Assembly (NCBI RefSeq): GCF_003096095.1
Contig: NZ_CP015453.1
Span: forward strand, 2,914,001-2,978,000
Length of the DNA stretch: 64,000 bases
Direction: 5' to 3'
From: Dietzia psychralcaliphila
Lineage (GTDB): Bacteria; Actinomycetota; Actinomycetes; Mycobacteriales; Mycobacteriaceae
Shown here: piece after piece, positions 47,663-54,729 of the stretch
How positions within the stretch are numbered: position 1 is the first letter of the stretch
Layout: each line of letters starts with the position of its first letter
The notes under the pieces: model-generated
What the model was told of the DNA's origin: nothing
Databases searched by the model: none
Seen by the model: only the letters and a program-made list of their open reading frames with translations
Program-made: the position numbers and the translations under genes

Positions 47663-48987
47663 TCCTCCCACCGCCCGGGATTGAGCAGGCCCTGCGGATC
47701 GGTCCGGGCCGCCAGTGCCCGCACCTCCTCGGTGCCGTGGTCGACACGGTACTGGTGCGGCGAGTGGACCCTCACCCCCAGCTTCTCCAGGACCGGCACG
47801 CCCGCGTAGGCGGCCTCCGGGTCGGTGTAGTGCCCGTTGAGCATGCCGAACATCCGGCCGTGGCCGGCCTCGAGGTGCAGGGTCCCCCCCGGGTAGACGG
47901 CCTCGACCTCGTCCAGCCGCTCCACCAGAGCGTCGCCCTGGCATTCCATGTGGAACCACGTGTCCGGTTCCGCCTTCTGCAACCAGTGGGTGGGGTGGTT
48001 ATAGGACAGCGTCGAGACCTTGATCGACTCGTTGACCCCCTTGCGCACCGCCTCGACCACACCCCCGGCCTCGGTGACCAGGGCGCTCACCTCGTCGACG
48101 ACCGAGGCCTCGACGATCGTGCGCAGGCTCGCCCTATCAGGAGGGATCGCCTCGTCCTCGGGCAGACATCCGGCCACGTGGGCACCGTCGGCCGAGCAGA
48201 GCCGCGGGGCCGGGTCGAGTCGGTGGATGCGCGGGACCGCGGCGAACGCGTCGTGGTGATCGTCGAAGCTGGCGTAGACACAGCGCCAGTCCTGCAGGGG
48301 TTCGATCCGCACGGTGGCGCGGACGATGATCCCCGCGACCCCGTAGGTGTGCACGAACGGCTGTGCGTCCTCCCCGCTCAGGTGGACGATCTCGGCCTCG
48401 GGGTGGGCGAAGACCACGTCGAGCGCCTCGACGAACCCCTCGTGGTTGCGGCCGTGGACGATCGTGCCGGTCCCGGCGGAACCTCCGGCCAGGAAACCCC
48501 CCAGGGTGGACTGCACGGTCGAGGGGTACATCCACAACTGCGATCCGTCGCGAGCGAGGCGTTTCTCCAGACTCATCATGCGAACACCGGCCTCGGCGGT
48601 CACCGTCCCGGCCTCAGGGTCCACGTCGTCGATGCCCCGCAGGGCGGTCAGGTCCAGCACCAGACCCCCGTGCAGGGGGACGACCTGCCCGTAGTTTCCG
48701 GTGCCCTTGCCCCGTGAGGTGATGGGGACCCCGCGGCGGACCGCGGCGCGGACGATCGGCGGGACCTGCTCGACGCTCGTGGGTCGGACGACCACCTCAG
48801 GGCGGCCGATCGGCCACTGCGCACGCAATATCGGACTGAGGTACGAGCCGTCCTGGGACGCCTTGTCGAGGCTGCGGTCGTCGGTGAGGACGAGCTCCGG
48901 ACCGAGCAGGTCGCTCAGATCCTCGACGAGTCCGGCCACGTCCGGGGCCGTGGGAGCCGTCGGCGACGCCGTCTGGGTCTCGCTCAC
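47659..48987 (-). CDS. FAD-linked oxidase (PCMH/VAO type, GlcD-like)
   Basis: A 442-residue flavoenzyme with the VAO/PCMH FAD fold. It has RPEVVVRPTSVEQVPPIVRAAVRRGVPITSRGKGTGNYGQVVPLHGGLVLDLTAL in the first half, GTVTAEAGVRMMSLEKRLARDGSQLWMYPSTVQSTLGGFLAGGSAGTGTIVHG (flavin and pyrophosphate contact) and GIIVRATVRIEPL. The C-terminal cap is shorter than in GlcD and ends YRVDHGTEEVRALAARTDPQGLLNPGRWEE. These enzymes oxidise hydroxy acids or other alcohols/amines. GTG 48987 follows AGGAAGG. It overlaps the creatininase gene, so the two probably act on successive intermediates. Confidence 0.88.
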   Translation of the reverse strand: MSETQTASPTAPTAPDVAGLVEDLSDLLGPELVLTDDRSLDKASQDGSYLSPILRAQWPIGRPEVVVRPTSVEQVPPIVRAAVRRGVPITSRGKGTGNYGQVVPLHGGLVLDLTALRGIDDVDPEAGTVTAEAGVRMMSLEKRLARDGSQLWMYPSTVQSTLGGFLAGGSAGTGTIVHGRNHEGFVEALDVVFAHPEAEIVHLSGEDAQPFVHTYGVAGIIVRATVRIEPLQDWRCVYASFDDHHDAFAAVPRIHRLDPAPRLCSADGAHVAGCLPEDEAIPPDRASLRTIVEASVVDEVSALVTEAGGVVEAVRKGVNESIKVSTLSYNHPTHWLQKAEPDTWFHMECQGDALVERLDEVEAVYPGGTLHLEAGHGRMFGMLNGHYTDPEAAYAGVPVLEKLGVRVHSPHQYRVDHGTEEVRALAARTDPQGLLNPGRWEE

Positions 48988-49003
48988 TGGGGTGCCTTCC
49001 TGA

Positions 49004-49033
49004 ATCGGGTGTCGCTGTATCGGGTGTCGCTGG
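49004..49033. repeat. 15-bp tandem repeat in the leader of the FAD oxidase gene
   Basis: ATCGGGTGTCGCTGT and ATCGGGTGTCGCTGG lie in direct tandem (49004-49018, 49019-49033) inside the 60-bp gap between the binding-protein stop and the oxidase start. Possible slipped duplication; no function assigned. Confidence 0.8.
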
Positions 49034-49047
49034 AGGCGGGCCCGGGG

Positions 49048-50229
49048 TCAGTTCATCCCGATGGCCGGGTCGATGAACCGGTTGGTCGCGATGGTCTCCG
49101 GTGCCACGTCCTCGGCGATCGCGACGTCGGCGGCCTCGTAGATGCCCGTGACCATCCCGACGATGTCGGCCAGTCGTTCCTCGTCGAAGTTGCCGACCGT
49201 CGAGTCGGGACCGTTGCCGACGATCTCCCGGTCGAGCATGGCCTCGACGGCGAAGTCGGCCAGTTCGGCGCTGTAGACCCAGCCGGTGTTGAACTGCTCG
49301 ACGGCGTCGACGATCACCGCGTTGGTGCGGTCCGGCTCGGCGAAGTATTCGACCTCTGCCTGCTGCAGGGCCGGGACGAGCATCTCGAGGCACGCCGAGT
49401 TGTCCTCGAGCTCGGCCGAGCGCACCGCCATCATGGACTTGTAGATCGGGTATCCGGTGTCGTGGAGCAGCTCGTAGGCCACCGGCTTGCCCCACTCGGC
49501 GACCTCGTTCTCGTAGATGAACGGCTCGGCGCTGGCGTAGCCCTGCTGGGCCACCGACCCGCCGGCCGCCACGAAGTTGGACGGCGACCCGTCGTAGCTG
49601 CCGTCGACCTGCTCGGGGTCCAGGATGCCCTCACCGGTGAGGTAGTCCATGTACGCGTTGCCCTCGAAGTACAGGACGCGGGTCCCCTCGTCCTTGAGGT
49701 CGGCGATCCGCGCCACGTCCGGGTAGGTCTCCGGGTCCCACATGATCATCTGCGGGTTGATGTCCAGCGGCGCGAACACCCCGACCGTCGGGTTGTTGAG
49801 GGAGTTCTGCACCGCCTGGTCGGAGTCGACGTAGCCGAGCATGATGTCGGTGTCCTGGTACATCTGCGCGGTGACCTGCTGGAAGCCGATCGCCGGCCCG
49901 CCGGATCGGATCTCCACGTCCACGCCGGTGTACTCCCCCCAGGCGAACAGCGGGCCCGAGACCGACTTGGCGCCGGCGTCGATCGTCGGATCCGGCCCCA
50001 GCAGTTCGTAGAGGTGACCGTGCTCGGCCTCCGGGTTCCAGTCGGTCTGGACGACGACGGTGGCGGGGCAGACCTCACTGAGGTCGACGGCCCCGATCTC
50101 TCCGCTGTAGCCGGACGCCGCTTCGGCGGACTCGGAGTCGGAACCACCGCAGGCGGTCAGCGTGGCGGCTCCGAGGGTGCACAGGGCGGCCACGGAGAGC
50201 ACGGTCCTGGTGGTGTGGGTGCGGCGCAT
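49048..50229 (-). CDS. ABC transporter substrate-binding lipoprotein (NMT1/TauA-SsuA-like)
   Basis: A 393-residue lipoprotein with signal peptide and lipobox (RTVLSVAALCTLGAATLTACGG). The mature protein begins VDLSEVCPATVVVQTDWNPEAEHGHLYELLGPD, which resembles SBPs of the THI5/NMT1 type (VxxQxDWxPxxEHGxxY), known for riboflavin-, thiamin-precursor- and related heterocycle uptake. The start at 50229 follows GGAGGAGACCCAG. It is preceded by a TATTGAC operator and a GlnR-like box, and probably serves the permease/ATPase encoded just upstream. The ligand is likely a nitrogen heterocycle (pyrimidine- or purine-like); this is inferred from family plus neighbours. Confidence 0.9.
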   Translation of the reverse strand: MRRTHTTRTVLSVAALCTLGAATLTACGGSDSESAEAASGYSGEIGAVDLSEVCPATVVVQTDWNPEAEHGHLYELLGPDPTIDAGAKSVSGPLFAWGEYTGVDVEIRSGGPAIGFQQVTAQMYQDTDIMLGYVDSDQAVQNSLNNPTVGVFAPLDINPQMIMWDPETYPDVARIADLKDEGTRVLYFEGNAYMDYLTGEGILDPEQVDGSYDGSPSNFVAAGGSVAQQGYASAEPFIYENEVAEWGKPVAYELLHDTGYPIYKSMMAVRSAELEDNSACLEMLVPALQQAEVEYFAEPDRTNAVIVDAVEQFNTGWVYSAELADFAVEAMLDREIVGNGPDSTVGNFDEERLADIVGMVTGIYEAADVAIAEDVAPETIATNRFIDPAIGMN

Positions 50230-50265
50230 CTGGGTCTCCTCCCGGGGGCCGGATCCGGCCTCCCG

Positions 50266-50282
50266 TATTGACGTGATCAATA
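50266..50282. promoter_or_regulatory. TATTGAC operator site 1
   Basis: TATTGAC-GTG-ATCAATA, 7-bp arms with one mismatch, 37 bp upstream of the binding-protein start. The same motif occurs as a perfect repeat next to the XRE-cupin gene at 53571. Confidence 0.75.
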
Positions 50283-50303
50283 TCTATAGTGAAGCGGTGT
50301 GAC

Positions 50304-50319
50304 GTTTCGGTTGTGTTGC
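50304..50319 (-). promoter_or_regulatory. GlnR-like box upstream of the binding-protein operon
   Basis: On the minus strand GCAAC-N6-GAAAC, a close match to the GlnR half-site pair, 75-90 bp from the binding-protein start and 22 bp upstream of the TATTGAC operator. The 149-bp gap 50230-50378 holds these two sites and no gene. Confidence 0.65.
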
Positions 50320-50378
50320 CGGTCGGGCAGATGTGGGTTACGGCCGGGGTGTGGATCCAGGCGGGGTGGATCCAGGAG

Positions 50379-51329
50379 TCACCGCTGGTCGTCGGCGTTG
50401 TACCACCGGCCCACCACCTTGCGGGAGAGAAGCCCGAAGGCCAGGAACACGACCACGCCGAGCAAGGAGGCGAGCAGGATCGAGGCGAACAGCTCCGGCG
50501 ACTGCAGGCGAGCCCTGTAGGTGTCTATGAGGATGCCGATCCCCGGGTCCCCCTGCTTGAAGAAGAAGTCACCGACGATCGCTCCGACCACGGACAGCCC
50601 CGCAGCCACCCGCAGACCCTCGAACAGGGCGGGCAGCGCGGCCGGCGCCTCGAGCTTGCGCAGGACGGTCAGTCGGCCGGCATGGTGGAGACGGAAGAGC
50701 CTGCGCAGACCCGGGTCGACCGACTTGAGTCCGAACAGGGTGTTGGACACGATCGGGAACAAGGCGATCAGCACACAGACGAACACCCGCGCGGTGAACC
50801 CGAAGCCGAACCAGAAGCCGATCAGCGGCACCAGCGCGAGGATCGGGATGCACTGCAGCACCACGGCGTACGGGAACAGCGAGCGCTCCGCCCACGTCTC
50901 CTGGCTCATCACGATCGCCCACACCACGCCGATCACGAACGCGATCGCCAGGCCGGTCAGCGCCACGACCGTCGTGCGCCCCAGCGCCTCGAGCATGGCC
51001 GGCAGGTTGGGCCCCATGAACCCATCGGTGATCACGACGTGCGGCGGGGGGAGCAGGAACCGGCGGGCGGGTTCGAGTACGACGTAGCTGACGAAGTACC
51101 ACAGCCCCATGAAGGCCACCAGGACGACGAGCGGACCGCCGATGCGCACGAGTGCGCCGTCCGCGGTGATCCGGAGCCGCTTCCCGGATTCAGCCGAGGT
51201 GGGTGGGGTGACCCTGGTCGCGCCGCCCGGGGGCAGGGTGTCGGAACCGGGGTCGGCGGCCTGGTCGGCGGTGGTGCTGCCGGCCGAGGTGCTGCCAGCA
51301 GCGGTGGTGTTGGTGGTGGTGGTGTTCAT
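50379..51329 (-). CDS. ABC transporter permease (SsuC/TauC-type)
   Basis: A 316-residue permease with about six helices after a 45-residue Thr/Ala/Gly-rich arm (MNTTTTNTTAAGSTSAGS). Typical segments are VFVCVLIALFPIVSNTLFGLKSVDPGLRRLFRLHHAGRLTVLRKLEAPAALPALFEGLRVAAGLSVVGAIVGDFF (EAA loop and last helices of the TauC family). The start overlaps the ATPase stop by one base (TGATG). It completes an importer with the ATPase and with the lipoprotein encoded downstream. Confidence 0.92.
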   Translation of the reverse strand: MNTTTTNTTAAGSTSAGSTTADQAADPGSDTLPPGGATRVTPPTSAESGKRLRITADGALVRIGGPLVVLVAFMGLWYFVSYVVLEPARRFLLPPPHVVITDGFMGPNLPAMLEALGRTTVVALTGLAIAFVIGVVWAIVMSQETWAERSLFPYAVVLQCIPILALVPLIGFWFGFGFTARVFVCVLIALFPIVSNTLFGLKSVDPGLRRLFRLHHAGRLTVLRKLEAPAALPALFEGLRVAAGLSVVGAIVGDFFFKQGDPGIGILIDTYRARLQSPELFASILLASLLGVVVFLAFGLLSRKVVGRWYNADDQR

Positions 51330-52093
51330 CAGTGTGCCTCCTCCAGTGCCTGGGATACCTCGCCGACGAGGTTGATGTAGTCGGCTGAGTACCGGACCTC
51401 GGGGTCGCGGGGGACGTCGAAGGGAACGTCGACGGTGTGGACGATTCGGCCGGGACGACCGGACATGACGACGACCCGGGTGGACAGGTACACGGCCTCG
51501 GCGACCGAGTGGGTGATGAACAATCCGGCGAACCGCTTGGCCGCGAACAGCCCCAGCAGCTCGTCACCGAGGCGCTGGCGGGTGATCTCGTCGAGGGCCC
51601 CGAACGGCTCGTCGAACAGGAACAGCTCGGGCTCGAGGGTCAGCGACCGTGCGAGCGACACCCGCATCTTCATGCCGCCGGACAGCTCGCGGGGAAGTGA
51701 GTGCTCGAAGCCGGACAACCCCACGAGGTCGATCGCTTCCTGCGCCCGCCGCCGCCGATCGGCCTTGCCGATCCCGTCGAGCTCGGCCAGCATCTCGACG
51801 TTCTGGGCCACTGTGCGCCACGGCAGCAGCGTGGCGTCCTGGAAGACGTAACCCACCCGGTCGGTGCCGGTCTGCATGTAGCCGTCGGTGTGGGCCGCCA
51901 ACCCGGAGGCCAGTCCGAGCAACGTGGACTTGCCGCAGCCGGAGGGGCCCACCACGCTGACGAACTCACCGGCCCCCACGCGCAGGTCCACGCCCTCGAG
52001 CGCGCGGGTGCCGTTGGGATAGGTCACCCCGACGTCGGAGAAACCGAGGATCTCGCTACCCGGCCGGAGGACGGGGCGGGCTGGGGTGGTCAT
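51329..52093 (-). CDS. ABC transporter ATPase (SsuB/TauB-type)
   Basis: A 254-residue ATPase. It shows Walker A GPSGCGKSTLLGLASGL, the Q-loop GYVFQDATLLPWRTVAQNVEM typical of the nitrate/taurine/sulfonate class, LPRELSGGMKMRVSLARSL, Walker B LFLFDEPFGALDEITR, and the switch His in LFITHSVAEAVYLS. The start at 52093 follows AGGAGGCACC; it overlaps the deaminase gene (ATGA). Longer frames upstream are shadows of the deaminase gene. Confidence 0.95.
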   Translation of the reverse strand: MTTPARPVLRPGSEILGFSDVGVTYPNGTRALEGVDLRVGAGEFVSVVGPSGCGKSTLLGLASGLAAHTDGYMQTGTDRVGYVFQDATLLPWRTVAQNVEMLAELDGIGKADRRRRAQEAIDLVGLSGFEHSLPRELSGGMKMRVSLARSLTLEPELFLFDEPFGALDEITRQRLGDELLGLFAAKRFAGLFITHSVAEAVYLSTRVVVMSGRPGRIVHTVDVPFDVPRDPEVRYSADYINLVGEVSQALEEAH

Positions 52094-53481
52094 GGTGCCT
52101 CCTGGAGGACGGACGAGCGATTTGAGGCCTGTGTGAGGAAGGGGTCGACGACGACGGCGGCCCTCGCGGACACCACGCGCCCCGCCCGCAGCACGATCCG
52201 GTCCGCGGGCGCCTCTGCGATCACGTCGTCGAGCCCGCTCGCACGCACCAGCAGCAGGTCCGCGCGGCGGCCGGGAACGGGGCCGGCGGGCGGCAGCCCC
52301 ATGACGTCGCGAGCGCCGTCGGAGACCAGGTGCCAGGCGGTGTCCATGTCCAAGTGGGCGGCCACGACCAGCAGCATCGCCGTCTCGATCGCGTCGGACC
52401 GGCCGACCGGGTTGAACGGGTCGCGCACGTTGTCCGCGCCCGCGGCCACGGTGACGCCGCCGTCGAGCAGTGCCCGGACCGGCGGCAGCCCGCGCGGCGT
52501 GGAGGTGCACTCCGTCCGGCCCTGGAGGTACAGGTTGGTGACGGGCAGGGTCACGACCCCGACATCCGCCCCGCTCAGCGCGGTGGCCGCGGCGGCCTGG
52601 CCGGTGGCGTCCATCGAGCCGATCCGGCAACAGTGACCGGCCGTCCGGATGCGGCCCGGTTCCCACGACGCCACCCGGTCGGTGAAGGCCGTGAGCATGC
52701 CGTGGTCGCCGTCGAGGAACTCGTCGACGTGCAGATCGATGCCGGTGCCGAGCTCCTCGGCCAGGTCGATCAGCCGGTGGGTCTCGGCGGCGGTGTCGGG
52801 GGCGATGTGCGGGGCGCCACCGATGAGGTCGGCCCCGGCCGCGATCGCTGCGCGGGCCCGATCGGCGGGGTCCTCGTCGCGGACCATGACCACTATCTGC
52901 AGGTCCAGCACATCCGCGAGCTCGTCGCGCACCCGCACCAGGGCACGAATCCCTCGCAGGGGGTCACCCTCGGTGTGCAGGTCGACGTGGGTGCGCACCG
53001 CGGTGGTGCCGTTGGACACCAGTCGCCGCGCCGCGACACGCGCCCGCTCGTAGATCTCGTCCTGGTCCACGGTGACGGCGAAGGCGCGCCACGCGTCGAT
53101 CGCGGCGCCCAGATCGCAGCCAGGCGGGCGGGTGGCGCCCCAGCTCATGGCCTTGTCCAGGTGGGCGTGCGGCTCGGCCGGCGCCGTGAGGGCCAGGTAG
53201 CCGCGGCCGTCGACCACCGCCGCGCCCGGTGCCCCGGTGATGTCGACTCCCGCGTCTCCAGCCTCCGTGACAGCCTCGGTGACGGCCTCGGTGACGGCGA
53301 CGACCACTCCGCCCGAGATGTCCACGTCGACCACCCGACCGTCGAGTAGTCCCACCCCGGCGATGCGGTCGACATGCCTCAGGGCCGTGCCGTCGGGCCC
53401 CAGGGCCGTGTCGCCGGACTTCAGGGCCGTGTCGCCGGGCTCCGGTGCCCCGTCACCACGCTGGCGGGTGAGTATGTCCAC
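52090..53481 (-). CDS. Cytosine deaminase-like amidohydrolase
   Basis: A 463-residue CodA-type amidohydrolase. Metal and catalytic motifs are PHAHLDKAM (HxH), RTHVDLHTEGDPLRGI, GIDLHVDEFLDG (His and Glu), TAGHCCRIGSM, and VAAGADNVRDPFNPVG (Asp). An N-terminal region of ~75 residues contains repeats (GDTALxxGDTALxxDGTAL and VTEAVTEAVTEA) and departs from typical CodA. GTG 53481 follows GGAGAA. The family deaminates cytosine, isocytosine, creatinine, N-isopropylammelide and other ring amines. It heads the operon with the ABC importer, so the imported solute is presumably its substrate. Confidence 0.87.
   Translation of the reverse strand: MDILTRQRGDGAPEPGDTALKSGDTALGPDGTALRHVDRIAGVGLLDGRVVDVDISGGVVVAVTEAVTEAVTEAGDAGVDITGAPGAAVVDGRGYLALTAPAEPHAHLDKAMSWGATRPPGCDLGAAIDAWRAFAVTVDQDEIYERARVAARRLVSNGTTAVRTHVDLHTEGDPLRGIRALVRVRDELADVLDLQIVVMVRDEDPADRARAAIAAGADLIGGAPHIAPDTAAETHRLIDLAEELGTGIDLHVDEFLDGDHGMLTAFTDRVASWEPGRIRTAGHCCRIGSMDATGQAAAATALSGADVGVVTLPVTNLYLQGRTECTSTPRGLPPVRALLDGGVTVAAGADNVRDPFNPVGRSDAIETAMLLVVAAHLDMDTAWHLVSDGARDVMGLPPAGPVPGRRADLLLVRASGLDDVIAEAPADRIVLRAGRVVSARAAVVVDPFLTQASNRSSVLQEAP
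53261..53296. repeat. 12-bp in-frame tandem repeat in the deaminase gene
   Basis: Three units GCCTCSGTGACR encode VTEA repeated on the minus strand near residues 62-74 of the deaminase. Confidence 0.85.
53380..53442. repeat. 21-bp in-frame tandem repeat in the deaminase gene
   Basis: Three units beginning CAGGGCCGTG (53380, 53401, 53422) encode a 7-residue GDTALxx-type repeat near the N terminus. Slippage here would keep the frame. Confidence 0.85.
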
Positions 53482-53570
53482 TGACTGGGTTCTCCTGCTC
53501 TGCCGGACCGTCCCTGACCGGGTCGGGATGGTGCCCTTGCGCTTTCGACAAGGACGCGGGATATTGACCT

Positions 53571-53587
53571 CGTCAATACAGCTCAGT
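53571..53587. promoter_or_regulatory. TATTGAC operator site 2
   Basis: TATTGAC-CTC-GTCAATA, perfect 7-bp arms around 3 nt, in the divergent gap between the deaminase/ABC operon and the XRE-cupin gene. It is the best candidate binding site of that regulator. Confidence 0.82.
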
Positions 53588-53609
53588 GTCACGGGTCGGT
53601 GTTTCGACC

Positions 53610-53625
53610 GGATTACCCCGCCGGA
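53610..53625 (-). promoter_or_regulatory. GlnR-like box upstream of the deaminase-ABC operon
   Basis: On the minus strand GTAAT-N6-GAAAC with correct 6-nt spacing, about 130 bp from the deaminase start and upstream of the TATTGAC operator, the same order as at 50266-50319. Confidence 0.65.
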
Positions 53626-53663
53626 TCTGGTCTGTAACCGCTCACGGACGATGGGAGACACCG

Positions 53664-54281
53664 GTGTCAGGGTTTCGCGACGACGGTCTCGCGCGCCTGG
53701 GTGCACGCATTCGGCATCACCGCCAGCAACTCGGGCTGACTCTCGTGGAGGTGGCCGGTCAGGCCGGGATCTCGCAGCCGTTCCTCAGCCAGATCGAGCG
53801 CGGCAAGGCGGCCCCGAGCATGTCCACGCTCGAGGGGCTCGCCCACGCGCTGGGAACCACCCAGGCACACCTACTGGAGGCGGTCGACTCCGTCGACACC
53901 ACGTCCGGGGCACCAGACAAACCGGCGGGAGGCCCGGCTGCGGCAGCGGACGGACACGTGGACGTCCGTCGCGCGTCGGAGGGCGCGGTGCTCACCCGCG
54001 CGGAGGGCACCGTCGGCGGACACACCCGGTTACTGCCGGGCGGGCCGAACGACACTCAGTTCCTCGAGTTCGTCGAGACCAACCACGTACCCGGCCGGTT
54101 CTTTGAACATCCCGGCCGCGAGTGGATTTACGTCACCCGGGGCACGGTCCTGCTTGAGGTAGGCGACTCGCTCAGCCGCCTGGAGGCGGGAGACGTCGCG
54201 CGGTACGACGGCACGCTCCCCCACCGCTGGTATGTGCCCGAGGGCGGGCAGGCCTGCCTGATCGTCGCCCGGCCGGGCTGA
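53664..54281 (+). CDS. XRE-cupin transcriptional regulator
   Basis: A 205-residue regulator with an N-terminal XRE helix-turn-helix (LGARIRHHRQQLGLTLVEVAGQAGISQPFLSQIERGKAAPSMSTLEGLAHALG, ~residues 10-62) and a C-terminal cupin domain (PGRFFEHPGREWIYVTRGTVLLEVGDSLSRLEAGDVARYDGTLPHRWYVPEGG) that normally senses a small ligand. GTG 53664 follows GGGAGACACCG; longer frames begin without such a site. Divergent from the deaminase/ABC operon with a palindromic operator between. Fragments of its 3' end are repeated downstream at 54461-54576. Confidence 0.88.
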   Translation: MSGFRDDGLARLGARIRHHRQQLGLTLVEVAGQAGISQPFLSQIERGKAAPSMSTLEGLAHALGTTQAHLLEAVDSVDTTSGAPDKPAGGPAAAADGHVDVRRASEGAVLTRAEGTVGGHTRLLPGGPNDTQFLEFVETNHVPGRFFEHPGREWIYVTRGTVLLEVGDSLSRLEAGDVARYDGTLPHRWYVPEGGQACLIVARPG

Positions 54282-54300
54282 GTCACTGCCCCGCTCCCCG

Positions 54301-54347
54301 CTGACCTGCGGTGCCCTGCAGGGCACCAGCAGGGCAGCCCAGGTCAG
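54301..54347. repeat. 47-bp palindromic repeat (copy C)
   Basis: CTGACCTGCGGTGCCCTGC (54301-54319), 9 nt, GCAGGGCAGCCCAGGTCAG (54329-54347); two mismatches. It starts 19 bp after the regulator stop and may act as its terminator. Confidence 0.8.
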
Positions 54348-54349
54348 CT

Positions 54350-54403
54350 CAGGTCAGGCCGGGCCAGGCCAGGCCGGGCCAGGCCAGGCCAGGCCAGGCC
54401 AGG
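54350..54403. repeat. Pentanucleotide-like AGGCC/GGGCC tandem tract
   Basis: About ten short units of the form (G)GGCCA/AGGCC follow the palindrome directly. It is a simple-sequence tract in a gene-free segment (54282-54729), prone to slippage. Confidence 0.75.
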
Positions 54404-54460
54404 ACCACCGGATCCGCGCACCCACACCGTGCCGCACTCCCGGAGGGACGTCGCGGCACG

Positions 54461-54576
54461 GTCGCGCGGAACGACGGCAGGCGCCGCACCACTGACACGC
54501 AACCGAGGCCGGACAGGCCCGCCTGATCGCGGCGCAGCCGAACACGTCCGTCTGATCGTGGCCCGGCCGGGCAGGT
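54461..54576 (+). pseudogene. Decayed duplicate fragments of the regulator 3' end
   Basis: Bases 54461-54529 align with about 70 bp of the end of the XRE-cupin gene (shared GTCGCGCGG-ACGACGGCA at the left and GGCC-GCCTGATCG at the right, one indel). Then 54552-54572 repeats the last codons again (CTGATCG-GGCCCGGCCGGGC). Reading frames are broken. They belong to a duplicated block that also includes the palindrome at 54628. Confidence 0.6.
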
Positions 54577-54627
54577 CCCCATGCCAGCAGAGGTGCTTTC
54601 CGGGTCGAATCACGGCCAGGCACCCGG

Positions 54628-54674
54628 CCGACCTGCGGCGCCCTGCAGAGGGTGCGCAGGGCACCGCAGATCAG
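54628..54674. repeat. 47-bp palindromic repeat (copy D)
   Basis: CCGACCTGCGGCGCCCTGC (54628-54646), 9 nt, GCAGGGCACCGCAGATCAG (54656-54674); same 19-9-19 structure as copies B and C with more mismatches. It precedes the HNH gene promoter. Confidence 0.75.
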
Positions 54675-54710
54675 GACCACGGGATCGGCGCACCCCCACC
54701 GTGTCGTAGT

Positions 54711-54726
54711 TCGAACATACGATCGA
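54711..54726 (+). promoter_or_regulatory. LexA (SOS) box-like site before the HNH gene
   Basis: TCGAAC-ATAC-GATCGA differs by one base from the actinobacterial SOS box TCGAAC-N4-GTTCGA and ends 3 bp before the ATG. Several mycobacterial 13E12/DUF222 genes are known to be LexA-controlled, so DNA-damage induction is plausible. Confidence 0.6.
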
Positions 54727-54729
54727 CTC

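Noticed and set aside
54282-54729. The repeat-rich gap as a replication or transfer origin.
   Set aside because: No DnaA boxes, AT-rich unwinding segment or replication/mobilisation genes; duplications and palindromes explain the sequence.
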